Shown here in pieces: positions 8,378 to 16,980 of a DNA stretch of 64,000 nucleotides; within the stretch, counting starts at the first letter, position 1, and each line of letters opens with the position of its first letter. Made by a program: the position numbers and the translations under genes. The notes below the pieces were generated by a model. That model was given only the letters and a program-made list of their open reading frames with translations, was not told the origin of the DNA and did no database searches. Origin of the DNA: CAIWHR01 sp963713275 (GTDB lineage Bacteria > Pseudomonadota > Gammaproteobacteria > Burkholderiales > Casimicrobiaceae); NCBI GenBank assembly GCA_963713275.1, contig CAVQLG010000004.1:11132-75131 (forward strand), read 5' to 3'.

Positions 8378-9142
8378 ATGGACGACGGGCAGCTGCTTCG
8401 TTACAGCCGGCACATCCTGCTCGAGGCGCTTGGCCTCGAGGCGCAGCGCAGGTTCGCTGCGGCGCATGGGCTGATCGTGGGCGCCGGGGGGTTGGGCTGC
8501 CCGGCCGCGCAGTTTCTGACCGCCGCCGGCATCGGTAACCTGACGATCTGCGACCCGGACCAGGTCGACCTCACCAACCTGCAGCGACAGGTGCTCTTCT
8601 GCACTGCGGACATCGGCCTGCCGAAGGCGACTGCGGCCCGCGCGAGGCTCAACGCGATCAACCCCGAGGTGCGCGTCACCGCCCTGCAGGAGCGACTGGC
8701 CGGCGACCGGCTCGCGCGCGAGGTGGCCACCGCCGACGTCGTGCTCGACTGCAGCGACAACTTCGCCACTCGCCACGCGGTCAACCGCGCCTGCGTCGCG
8801 GCGGGAAAGCCGCTGGTGTCGGGCGCGGCGATCGGCTTCGACGGGCAGATTGCGGTGTTCGATCGTCGCATCGATGGGGCGCCGTGCTACCACTGCCTGT
8901 TCGGCGAGGGCGAGGAGATCGAGGAGACCCGCTGCGCCACGATGGGAGTGTTCGCGCCGCTGGTCGGGATCGTGGGCGCGGCGCAGGCCGCCGAAGCGCT
9001 CAAGCTCGTCGCCGGCGTCGGCCGGTCGCTCGCCGGCCGGCTGCTGCTCGTCGACGCGCTCGACATGGAATGGCGCGAGGTGCGCGTGCCGCGCGATCCC
9101 GCGTGTCCCGTCTGCGGCGGCGGAAGCGGGCGCAGGGACTGA
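8378..9142 (+). CDS. moeB: ThiF/MoeB family adenylyltransferase (probable MoeB)
   Basis: E1-like enzyme that adenylates the C-terminus of a sulfur-carrier protein (MoaD or ThiS). 254 residues: nucleotide-binding GAGGLGCP at 33-40, the LTNLQRQVLF segment, LDCSDNFATR, zinc-binding CYHC and C-terminal CPVC pairs, and RCATMGVFAPLVGIVGAAQA around the conserved Cys. Close similarity to E. coli MoeB in LVSGAAI and GQIAVF favours molybdenum-cofactor synthesis, but a role in thiamine sulfur transfer cannot be excluded. The ATG follows REP-like sequence, so its native leader may be disturbed; no clear ribosome-binding site is seen. Confidence 0.88.
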   Translation: MDDGQLLRYSRHILLEALGLEAQRRFAAAHGLIVGAGGLGCPAAQFLTAAGIGNLTICDPDQVDLTNLQRQVLFCTADIGLPKATAARARLNAINPEVRVTALQERLAGDRLAREVATADVVLDCSDNFATRHAVNRACVAAGKPLVSGAAIGFDGQIAVFDRRIDGAPCYHCLFGEGEEIEETRCATMGVFAPLVGIVGAAQAAEALKLVAGVGRSLAGRLLLVDALDMEWREVRVPRDPACPVCGGGSGRRD

Positions 9143-9154
9143 CTGCCTCGACGC

Positions 9155-9724
9155 TCAGCCGAACAGGAACTTGCGCTGCAACTCCCACCCGTCCTGCGGC
9201 GCTCGCTTGAACCCCGTCTTGGCAAAGAGCTGCCAGCGTCCAAGCACATAGGCGAGCAGCACCGCGGCCTCGGCGCCGGGGTCCCCGGGCCACTGGCCGC
9301 CCGCCTGCGCGATGCGCAGCGCCTGCCGCAACGCGGCCTCGATACGGTCATAGAGCTGATTGATGCGTGCCTGCAGGCGCGCGTCCTCGTTGACCAGCGC
9401 GTCGCCGATCAGCACGCGCGTCATGCCGGGATTCTTTTCGGCGAACCCGAGCAGCACGCCGACGATCTGCTGCGCCTGCAGCGCGCCGTCCTGCGTATCG
9501 GCGGCGATCTTGTTGACCAGCGAGAAAAGGGTGGTCTCGATGAACTCGATCAAGCCCTCGAACATCTGCGCCTTGCTCGCGAAGTGCCGGTACAGCGCCG
9601 CTTCGGAGACCTCGAGCCGCGCCGCGAGCGCCGCGGTCGTGACCTTCTCGCCACGCGGGTTCTCCAGCATCGACGCCAGCGTCTGCAGGATCTGCAGCCG
9701 ACGTTCCCCGGACCTGGGCGCCAT
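9155..9724 (-). CDS. slmA: Nucleoid occlusion factor SlmA (TetR family)
   Basis: DNA-binding protein that blocks FtsZ ring formation over the nucleoid. 189 residues: N-terminal TetR helix-turn-helix (about 25-52, with LEVSEAALYRHFASKAQMF) and the SlmA-specific body LIEFIETTLF, LLGFAEKNPGMTRVLIGDAL and ARINQLYDRIEAALRQALR. These match SlmA rather than a generic TetR repressor. The gene converges on moeB (12 bases apart) and lies downstream of argB in the same direction, as in many betaproteobacteria. Confidence 0.93.
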   Translation of the reverse strand: MAPRSGERRLQILQTLASMLENPRGEKVTTAALAARLEVSEAALYRHFASKAQMFEGLIEFIETTLFSLVNKIAADTQDGALQAQQIVGVLLGFAEKNPGMTRVLIGDALVNEDARLQARINQLYDRIEAALRQALRIAQAGGQWPGDPGAEAAVLLAYVLGRWQLFAKTGFKRAPQDGWELQRKFLFG

Positions 9725-9756
9725 GATGGGGTCGAGCGACAGCCGAACCGCGCGCT

Positions 9757-10674
9757 TCAGCCGCCCGGCCGCACGTGCCCCGGATCGGCATCATCGGCCC
9801 GAATCATCGTGCCCACGCCCTCGTTGGTCAGCACTTCCAGAAGCAGCGCGTGCTCAACGCGGCCGTCGATGATGTGCGAGCTCTTGACGCCGTTCTTCAC
9901 CGCGTCCAGGGCGGAGCCGATCTTGGGCAGCATGCCGCCGCTGATCGTGCCGTCGGCGAACAACGCGTCGATCTCGGTCGCCGTAAGGCCCGACAACAGG
10001 TTTCCGTGCTTGTCCAGCACGCCGACGGTGTTGGTCATCAGCACGAGCTTCTCGGCCTGGAGCGTCTCGGCAAGCTTGCCGGCGACGAGATCAGCGTTGA
10101 TGTTGTAGGCCTCCCCCTCGCGACCGACGCCGATCGGCGCCACGACCGGAATGAAGTCGCGCGAGTCGAGGAGCTGGATGATCTCGGGGTCGATGCGCTC
10201 GATCTCCCCGACGAGGCCGATGTCGACCGTTGCACCGGCATCGGTCTCGCTCCTCAGCAGCATCTTGCGGGCGTGGATGAACGCACCGTCCTGCCCGGTG
10301 AGCCCCACCGCCTTGCCGCCGTGCTGGTTGATCAGTCCGACGATCTCCTGATTGAGCTCGCCAAGCACCATCTCGACGACGTTCATCACCTTGTCGTCGG
10401 TGACGCGCATCCCCTGCCGGAACTCGCTGGCGATCCCCATCTTCTTCAGCAGGTCACCGATCTGCGGACCCCCGCCGTGAACGATCACCGGGTTCATGCC
10501 GACGAGCTTCAGCATCACCACGTCGCGGGCGAACCCGGCCTTGAGTTGCGGCTCGGTCATCGCGTTGCCGCCGTATTTCACGATGATCGTCTGGTCGTGA
10601 AAGCGCTGGATGTAGGGCAGCGCCTCAGCGAGGATCTGCGCCTTCAGGGCAGCGTTGACGGCATCGATGGGCAT
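9757..10674 (-). CDS. argB: Acetylglutamate kinase ArgB
   Basis: Phosphorylates N-acetylglutamate, the second step of arginine synthesis. The ATG at 10674 gives 305 residues. Motifs: IIVKYGGNAM with Lys33 and the Gly-rich loop, VIVHGGGPQIG, VGLTGQDGAFIHA and GGMLPKIGSALDAVKNGV. The frame is open further upstream, but those codons encode Pro-rich sequence outside the family. slmA follows after 32 bases. Confidence 0.96.
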   Translation of the reverse strand: MPIDAVNAALKAQILAEALPYIQRFHDQTIIVKYGGNAMTEPQLKAGFARDVVMLKLVGMNPVIVHGGGPQIGDLLKKMGIASEFRQGMRVTDDKVMNVVEMVLGELNQEIVGLINQHGGKAVGLTGQDGAFIHARKMLLRSETDAGATVDIGLVGEIERIDPEIIQLLDSRDFIPVVAPIGVGREGEAYNINADLVAGKLAETLQAEKLVLMTNTVGVLDKHGNLLSGLTATEIDALFADGTISGGMLPKIGSALDAVKNGVKSSHIIDGRVEHALLLEVLTNEGVGTMIRADDADPGHVRPGG

Positions 10675-10924
10675 GGCGGGCGGGGGCGCGGGGTCGGACG
10701 GGACGGGCTTGCGTCGCGGGCGGCAGGCGGGCACCGGGTCGAACGGGATTGTACCGGAACCCTGCGCGGGCAAGGCGGCGGCGCGCGTCGCCCACCACCG
10801 TAACGGAGTTTGCTATCGTTGGCACCGTGCCGCGGGCCGCCGGCGCCGCTCCCCGGCGCACGCCGGCTGGTCCTTCCACTCTCCCCACTGCGTCGACCGC
10901 CGGCCCCCCGCCCCCGAAACCGCG

Positions 10925-12199
10925 ATGCGCCTCGCGATCATCCGCCAGGACTACATGCCCGAGGGGTCGACCGAGCTGTTCCTCGAGGCCGCGTGGGAGG
11001 CGCTGCTCGAGCGCAACGTGGCGGTTACGTTGTACACGCGCAAGGTCGCGCCCCTGCGCCTGCGACTGATCGAGCAAATCGCCTGCGACCCGTTTCATCT
11101 CGGACACGGGTGGCGCGACGCCGGCTTCGCGCGCGCGGTGTGCAGGGTGATCGCCAAGGCCCGCGCCGACCTCGTCGAGGCACACCACCCGTTGCCGTGC
11201 TGTGATGTCTATCGCGCCGACAACGGCGTCTACGCCGCCTGGTTCGACGCAGAGCTCGCCCGCGCGTCGTCGTGGCACGGCGTCCGGCTGCGTGCAAGCC
11301 TGCAGTGGCGCTACCTGCTCGCCGCCGAGCGGCGCATGTTCGCAAGCCCCTGGCTCTCCGCGGTGATCTGCCCGTCGACGCTGGTCAGAGACGAGGTGCG
11401 AGCGCGGTTCGGCCTGCCAGACGCGAAGCTGCACGTCGTGCCGCATCCGGTCGACACCTCCGGCCTCACCCCGGCACTGCGCGCCCACCGTGCCGCGACG
11501 TTGGCGCGACACGGCGTCGACCCGGCGGCGACGGTCTTCCTCTTTGCGAGCAACGACTGGCGCCGCGACGACGCCCGCACCGCCATCGACGCGGTCGCGC
11601 GCGCCCCGGCGCCGGCGCACCTGTTGCTGCTCGGCCAGCCGCCGACCCCGGACGCGCCGGAGCGCTGGCTGCGCGCCTGCGGCGCCGTCGCCCGCGCCTC
11701 CTTCGTCGGGCAACCGGCGGACCCGCGCGCGTACCTCGGCGCCGCCGACGCGTTCGTGCTTCCCGCGCGTTACGACCCGCGGGGCGCGGCCGCGCTCGAC
11801 GCGCTGGCCGCCGGCGTGCCTCCGATCGTCGGCGAGCGTTCGGGCGCCGCAGCGCTCGTGCGCGAGCGCGACTGCGGACTGGTCGTGCCCACGGCCGAGG
11901 TCTCGGCCTGGGCCTTCGCGATGGCGTCGTTGACCGACCCCGGGCGGCGCGCGCGCCTGGCCGCCAACGCCCGCAACGCAGTCCTGCCGTTCGCAGGGGT
12001 GGCGATGACGCTGCGCGCCGTGCTGCTCTACCGCGACCTCCTCGCCGCGACCGTCCCCGCGCGCGGCGGCACAGGCACGCCCGCCTTGGCGGGCGCCAAC
12101 GGCATACCGACCCTCGACAGCGACGCGGCCCTGCCGCAGGCACCGCCTCGCCGGCACCGGCCCGATCGACCCGAGGGCGGCGGCGCGGACCCGGGTTGA
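10925..12199 (+). CDS. Glycosyltransferase, GT4-like fold
   Basis: 424 residues from the ATG at 10925. The opening MRLAIIRQDYMPEGSTELFLE and the LVEAHHPLPCCDVYRADNGVY segment resemble lipopolysaccharide-core glucosyltransferases of the WaaG type. The second Rossmann domain holds HVVPHPVDTS, LFASNDWRRDD, FVLPARYDPRGAAALDALAAGVP and an acidic residue in the donor-binding region. Acceptor and donor sugars cannot be told. The tail after about 385 is Pro/Arg-rich and unlike the family. It faces the polysaccharide genes at 12276-15238, converging on the first of them. Confidence 0.8.
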   Translation: MRLAIIRQDYMPEGSTELFLEAAWEALLERNVAVTLYTRKVAPLRLRLIEQIACDPFHLGHGWRDAGFARAVCRVIAKARADLVEAHHPLPCCDVYRADNGVYAAWFDAELARASSWHGVRLRASLQWRYLLAAERRMFASPWLSAVICPSTLVRDEVRARFGLPDAKLHVVPHPVDTSGLTPALRAHRAATLARHGVDPAATVFLFASNDWRRDDARTAIDAVARAPAPAHLLLLGQPPTPDAPERWLRACGAVARASFVGQPADPRAYLGAADAFVLPARYDPRGAAALDALAAGVPPIVGERSGAAALVRERDCGLVVPTAEVSAWAFAMASLTDPGRRARLAANARNAVLPFAGVAMTLRAVLLYRDLLAATVPARGGTGTPALAGANGIPTLDSDAALPQAPPRRHRPDRPEGGGADPG

Positions 12200-12275
12200 A
12201 CCGCAGCGAACGACCGGCCCACGCCCCTTGCGTGGAACGCGGCGCAGCCCCGTCGGCGCGCCCTGCGCGGCGGCC

Positions 12276-14189
12276 TCAACCGCGCCGTCGCGGCGCCCGC
12301 AGCGGCAGCGGCACCGTTGCATCGCCAGGCTGCGGCTCGGTCGGCAGCGGCTTGACCGGCGCGCCCGCGGGGGGCGCGTACTCGGGAATCCACGCCTTGA
12401 GCCGCGCCCGCACTTCGGCGTCGTCGGCGGCGCGGTCGCGCTCGCACCAGGCGACCATCTGCCCGACGGCGTCGCGGTTGGCCTGGCGCGCCTGCGCGAT
12501 TCGCAGCTTGGGATGCGGCGTCGGCAGCGTGGCTTCCTCGCTGGCGAGCAGTTCCTCGTATAGCTTTTCGCCGGGGCGCAGCCCCGTGAAGACGATCCCA
12601 ATCCGGTCGGGGTCGGCGCCGGAAAGGCGGATCATGTCGCGCGCGAGGTCGACGATGCGCACCGGCTCGCCCATGTCGAGCACCAGGATCTCGCCGCTCT
12701 TGCCCTGCAGGCCGGCCTGCAGCAGGAGCTGCGTTGCCTCCGGGATCGACATGAAGTAACGCGTGATCTCCGGGTGCGTGACCGTCACCGGCCCGCCGCG
12801 GGCGATCTGCTCCCGGAAGCGCGGGATCACGCTGCCGGCGCTGCCGAAGACGTTGCCGAAACGCACCAGGACGAACTGCGTCGCGCCATCGCGCTGGCAT
12901 TGGCACACGATCTCGGCCAAGCGCTTGCTGGCCCCCATCACGCTGGTGGGATTGACCGCCTTGTCGGTCGACACCAGCACGAACTTCTCGACCTTGGCGG
13001 CCGCCGCCGCGCGCGCGAGCACCCAGGTGCCGTAAGCGTTGTTGCGCACCGCCTGCCAGGCGTTGGTGTCCTCCATCAGCGGCACGTGCTTGTACGCCGC
13101 GGCGTGGAACACCACCTGGGGGCGTTCGCGCGCGAACACGTCGTCGACCAGGGAAACGTGCTTGACGTCGCCGACGACGCAGACCAGCGGCAACAGCGGA
13201 AAGCGGTCGCCGAGGGCCATCTGGATCTCGTAGAGCGCCGCTTCCGAGACGTCGAAGAGCACCAGCCGCGCCGGGCGGAAGCGGGCAACCTGCTTGCAGA
13301 GCTCGGAGCCGATCGAGCCGCCGGCGCCGGTGACCATCACGACGCGGTTGCCCAGCCATTCGCCCAGCCCGGCGCTGTCGAGCACGACAGGGTCGCGCCC
13401 CAGGAGGTCGTCGAGCTCGATGTTGCGGATCGTCGTCAGGTCCGAGCGCCCGCTGATGAGGTCCTCGTACGAGGGCACCGTCAGCGCCTCGATACCCGCA
13501 GCGGCGCAGGCTTCGGCTGCGCGCCGGCGCACGCCATGATCGGCCGAAGGCAGCGCAATGATCGCCTTGCGCACGCCGTAGCGTTTCGCCCAGTGCGGCA
13601 GCGACGCGATGCCACCCAGCACCTTGTGCTCGCGGATCAGCCGCCCCAGTTTCGACCGATCGTCGTCGACCAGCCCCACGACACGCCATTGCCGGCTGCG
13701 CGCGAGATCGCGGACGAGCCCCGCGCCGGCCTCGCCGGCGCCGACGATCAGCACCGGCTCGCCCAGCGCCGCGAGCGGGCTGTAGAGGCGATGCTCCTTC
13801 CAGATCCGGTAGGCGAAGCGGCTGCCCGCCATGACGAAGATGAGCAGCACCGGATAGAAGATCAGCACGCTGCGCGGGACGACCGTGCGCAGTTGCAGCA
13901 TCACCAGCACGACGGGGATCAGCAACGCGCCCAGGCCCGCGGCGTAGACGATCTGCTTCAAGTCGGAGAGGCTCGCGTAGCGCCAGAGCCCGCGGTAGAG
14001 GCCGAAGGCGTAGAAGATCCCGCCCTGCAACGGCACGATCCACGCGAGCGTGCGCCACATGTCGTGCATCTGGGGTTCGACGACGTCGAGGCTGAAGCGC
14101 AGCCAGTACGTCGCCGCCCAGGCGAGCGCGGCGGCGGAAAGATCGTGGGCGAAGGCGAGCCACGCCCGCCAGTTGGTGAGGTTTTTCAT
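12276..14189 (-). CDS. Membrane-anchored nucleotide-sugar 4,6-dehydratase (CapD/WbpM/FlaA1 family)
   Basis: 637 residues. Four or so N-terminal membrane helices (about 10-125), a first Rossmann-like domain (VLIVGAGEAGAGLVRDLA, about 146-163), then the SDR dehydratase domain with TGAGGSIGSEL at 287-297, VSTDKAVNPTSVMGASKR, and Met418-xxx-Lys422 in place of the usual Tyr-xxx-Lys, as in WbpM-type enzymes. It probably makes a UDP-4-keto-6-deoxy sugar for O-antigen or exopolysaccharide. The ATG at 14189 overlaps the TGA of the upstream WecA-like gene (ATGA), implying translational coupling. The last 40 residues are Pro-rich. Confidence 0.92.
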   Translation of the reverse strand: MKNLTNWRAWLAFAHDLSAAALAWAATYWLRFSLDVVEPQMHDMWRTLAWIVPLQGGIFYAFGLYRGLWRYASLSDLKQIVYAAGLGALLIPVVLVMLQLRTVVPRSVLIFYPVLLIFVMAGSRFAYRIWKEHRLYSPLAALGEPVLIVGAGEAGAGLVRDLARSRQWRVVGLVDDDRSKLGRLIREHKVLGGIASLPHWAKRYGVRKAIIALPSADHGVRRRAAEACAAAGIEALTVPSYEDLISGRSDLTTIRNIELDDLLGRDPVVLDSAGLGEWLGNRVVMVTGAGGSIGSELCKQVARFRPARLVLFDVSEAALYEIQMALGDRFPLLPLVCVVGDVKHVSLVDDVFARERPQVVFHAAAYKHVPLMEDTNAWQAVRNNAYGTWVLARAAAAAKVEKFVLVSTDKAVNPTSVMGASKRLAEIVCQCQRDGATQFVLVRFGNVFGSAGSVIPRFREQIARGGPVTVTHPEITRYFMSIPEATQLLLQAGLQGKSGEILVLDMGEPVRIVDLARDMIRLSGADPDRIGIVFTGLRPGEKLYEELLASEEATLPTPHPKLRIAQARQANRDAVGQMVAWCERDRAADDAEVRARLKAWIPEYAPPAGAPVKPLPTEPQPGDATVPLPLRAPRRRG

Positions 14190-15238
14190 CGGGTTTTTCG
14201 TTGCCGGATCCGCCAATGATAATCAATGCCGGCGAAGAGCGCGCCGAGCGCGAGCAACCAGCCGGCGAGGACGCCGACACCCGACGCACCGGTGGCCAGG
14301 GCGAGGACCGCCGAGCCGCCGGTGCCGGCCATCAGCGCGCCGAAGACGAGGAGCGTCCCGCGGTGCCCGGCGCCCAACTGATGCAGGCGCTGGTAGTAAT
14401 GCGAGCGGTGCGCTTCCCAGACCCGCTCCCCGCGCAGCGCCCGGCGCAGGAGCGTCGCCGACGCATCGGCGATGAACGGGAGGAAGACCGTGACCGGAAA
14501 CCACGCCGGCCACACGCCGTCGCCCCAGCCGGCGATGCCGAAGAGCGCCGCGAGGAAACCCAGCGGCACCGCACCGATGTCGCCCATGAACACCCGGGCC
14601 GGCGGCGCGTTGACGACGAGCAGCGGCACCACGGCCGCGGCCAGCGCGAGCAGCGGCGCGCTCGGCGCGGCCGCGACCCACGCGCCTGCCGCCAGCGCCG
14701 CGAAGCCCAGCACCGCCATCGTCGCGGCGAGACCGTCGCTGCCGTCCATGAAGTTGTACAGGTTGGAGGACCACGCGATGACGAGTGTGGCCACCGCGAG
14801 GCCGAGCGCGCCGGCAACGCCCGGCAGCGCCGAGGCGGCCAGTGCCGAGGCGGCGAGGTGCACGGCCAGGCGAGCCGGCGGCGGAACGCCGCGCCAATCG
14901 TCGAGCAGGCAGACGAGCACGATCGCGATCCAGCCGACCCCGCCAGCGAGCCCGGCCGGAAACGGCGCTCCGGACAGCCACAGCGCCGGCAGCCACCCCG
15001 CCCAGATCGAGAGCCCTCCGACACGACAGACCGGCCACTCGTGCAGCGACCGCGTGTTCGGCTGCGCCTTGGGCAGCCGTTCGACGTTGCGCATGACGAG
15101 CGCCAAGGCGATCGCCGCGGCGAGGGCCGCCACACCGGCGGCGAGCGCGGCCCCTCCCACGCCGCCCGCATCACCGCCCGCGATGCCGCTCACCGCGCCC
15201 TCCCCGCCGCAGCCCCCTCGAACCGTGGGGCGACCCAT
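14186..15238 (-). CDS. WecA/MraY-like polyprenyl-phosphate sugar-1-phosphate transferase
   Basis: Integral membrane enzyme that loads the first sugar phosphate onto undecaprenyl phosphate. About 350 residues with roughly ten hydrophobic segments. Conserved loops: LLDDWRG (Asp-Asp), NLYNFMDGSDGLAA, VFMGDIGAVPLG (metal-binding Asp) and HRSHYYQRLHQLG. The start is unsure: ATG at 15238 (used here) or GTG at 15193, 15 codons downstream. Coupled by ATGA overlap to the dehydratase gene, so the pair likely starts an O-antigen or capsule repeat unit. Confidence 0.88.
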   Translation of the reverse strand: MGRPTVRGGCGGEGAVSGIAGGDAGGVGGAALAAGVAALAAAIALALVMRNVERLPKAQPNTRSLHEWPVCRVGGLSIWAGWLPALWLSGAPFPAGLAGGVGWIAIVLVCLLDDWRGVPPPARLAVHLAASALAASALPGVAGALGLAVATLVIAWSSNLYNFMDGSDGLAATMAVLGFAALAAGAWVAAAPSAPLLALAAAVVPLLVVNAPPARVFMGDIGAVPLGFLAALFGIAGWGDGVWPAWFPVTVFLPFIADASATLLRRALRGERVWEAHRSHYYQRLHQLGAGHRGTLLVFGALMAGTGGSAVLALATGASGVGVLAGWLLALGALFAGIDYHWRIRQRKTR

Positions 15239-15424
15239 CCTGACGGCGAGCGTCGCCCGCTCGCGCCGAGAGACATTTTTTCCATACTCGATCATACACT
15301 TAGCGGCCGTTGTTGGAGTGCGCACGAGTGCCGGAACGACCCCGGCAGCCGCGCTTGCCAAGCGCGCTCCTGTCGCGTTTTAACAACAGGCGCTCCCCCG
15401 GCGGCGGCGCGGGAGGGGTTTGCC

Positions 15425-15545
15425 TTGCCTGCGCGAGAAGCGGTTTGGCACAATGGCCTCAACTTCTCGAACCGTCTGAGAAGGTTTCGATGGCAAGTCG
15501 GAGCCTGTCCGCTTGCCAAATTTTGTCTGTTAGAGGAGAGACTCG
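15425..15545 (+). promoter_or_regulatory. Promoter and structured leader of the first porin gene
   Basis: TTGCCT (15425-15430) and CACAAT (15449-15454), spaced 18, are a plausible sigma-70 promoter. The leader of about 85 bases carries two inverted repeats: CTTCTC...GAGAAG near 15462-15482, and TGGCAAG (15491-15497) with CTTGCCA (15512-15518) followed by AATTTTG. A strong GAGGAGA ribosome-binding site precedes the ATG at 15546. From 15239 to 15424 nothing else is visible. The hairpins could be sites for post-transcriptional control of porin synthesis (inference). Confidence 0.4.
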
Positions 15546-16760
15546 ATGAACAAGAAGCTCGTCGCTGTCGCCATCGCTGGGCTGCTCGCGGCCCCCTTGG
15601 CGCAAGCACAAACCGCGAACGTGACGCTGTACGGTTCGTTCCGCATGGACTACGACTACACGAAGTACTCCGGCCCGACCGGCGACACCTCGCTGTCGAC
15701 ACGCTCGACAGCGTCTCGTCGCGCTGGGGTCTGCGCGGATCCGAAGCGATCGGCAAGGGCATGAACGCGATCTTCCAGTGCGAAACCGGCGTGGCCATCG
15801 ACTCCGGCGGCGAGCGCTGTCGGCTGGCGCGCCCGGCATGTGCGGCCGGGAAGGCTGGGTCGGCCTCAACGGCGACGTGGGGCGAGCTGAAGCTGGGTTA
15901 CGGCCTCACCCCGTACGACGACGTCAAGGGCCTCACCGACCTGCAGGGCTCCAACAACTGGGAAAACCCGAACAACGGCGTGTCGAGCGGACCCGGCTTC
16001 GCGAAGCAGGGCCTGTTCACGAATTTCACGGGAGGCCAGGCGCAAACCAACACCGGTGCGTTCGACGCCCGGTACGGCAACTCGCTTTCCTACAAGACGC
16101 CGGACTGGAAGGGCTTCTCGCTGCGCACGCAGTACGCGATCCTCGACGAGAGCTTCGCCAAGGACGCTTGGGGCTGGGACACGGCCGTGATCTATCGCAA
16201 CGGCCCGTTCACCGGCGGTCTCACCTACGCGTACCACAGCGACTTCGCCGGTCTGGGCGGCACGATCCTTGGCCATCAACGATCAGCAGGCCTGGCGCGC
16301 GGCGCTGATCTGGAACTTCGGTTCGATGATGAACTTGCCTGCGTTCAGGGTCCTCGGCTACTACGAGTGGGCCGAGTACGACTTCGGCGGCTCGCTGCCG
16401 GGGAACGTCGACCAGACGTACGATTACCAGAACTGGTCGCTCGGCGTGCAGATGCCGTGGCAGGCGTGGACGTTCGGCGCGCAGTACAACGCGCGCAACG
16501 ACGGCCTCGCCACCGCGTTCAACGCGTCCTCCAGCACCTCGGGCGACTACAACCCCTCGTACGCGAACCTGCGCTAATGGGGCAGCGGCGGCGGCAATCA
16601 CTGGGCGCTGACGGCCGACTACGCGCTGTCGAAGCGCACGCTGATCCGCATGTACTACGCGCAGATGACCAACGACGGCACGCTCGACGCGGCCGGCACC
16701 GACATCACCGGCGACAGCAAGGTGTCGTCGTTCTCCGCCGGCCTGTGGCACAACTTCTGA
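15546..16760 (+). pseudogene. Gram-negative porin (16-strand, betaproteobacterial type), frame broken
   Basis: Starts well: signal peptide ending AQAQ, then ANVTLYGSFRMDYDY. The reading frame then changes near 15697, 15815, 15883 and 16268, and a TAA at 16575-16577 interrupts the last part. Translating across frames restores a normal porin: SSRWGLRGSEAIGKGMNAIF, GREGWVGLNGDVG, ELKLGYGLTPYDDV, WRAALIWNFGS, and a final strand KVSSFSAGLWHNF ending in Phe, the BAM signal. The full span, about 400 codons, is normal for the family. Promoter, leader and terminator are intact. Either a recent pseudogene or a locally poor assembly. Confidence 0.85.
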
Positions 16761-16792
16761 TCCGCGGCGAGCCTGCGGTTCGAACGGAAGAA

Positions 16793-16817
16793 GGGCGCTT
16801 CGGCGCCCTTTTTCTTT
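16793..16817 (+). terminator. Rho-independent terminator after the broken porin gene
   Basis: GGGCGC (16793-16798), a TTCG tetraloop, GCGCCC (16803-16808) and then TTTTTCTTT. A classic strong terminator 33 bases after the porin stop codon. Confidence 0.9.
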
Positions 16818-16980
16818 GTGCCCGATCTGCGCCGTCGGGTGACGGTGCTCGCCGCGGAGAGCGCCCGGCTCTCGCCGCGAGGGCAGACGGCGGGTTGCAG
16901 GGCGCCCGGACCGCCGCCCCCGGATGAGGACGTTCGCCTGCGAACGCCATGAACCCGCCGTTGGCGGTAACATCCGACCG

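Noticed and set aside
15690..16580. Phase variation or programmed frameshifting as explanation of the broken porin
   Set aside because: No long homopolymer or short tandem repeat lies at the break points. Several separate shifts plus an in-frame TAA fit decay or sequence error better.
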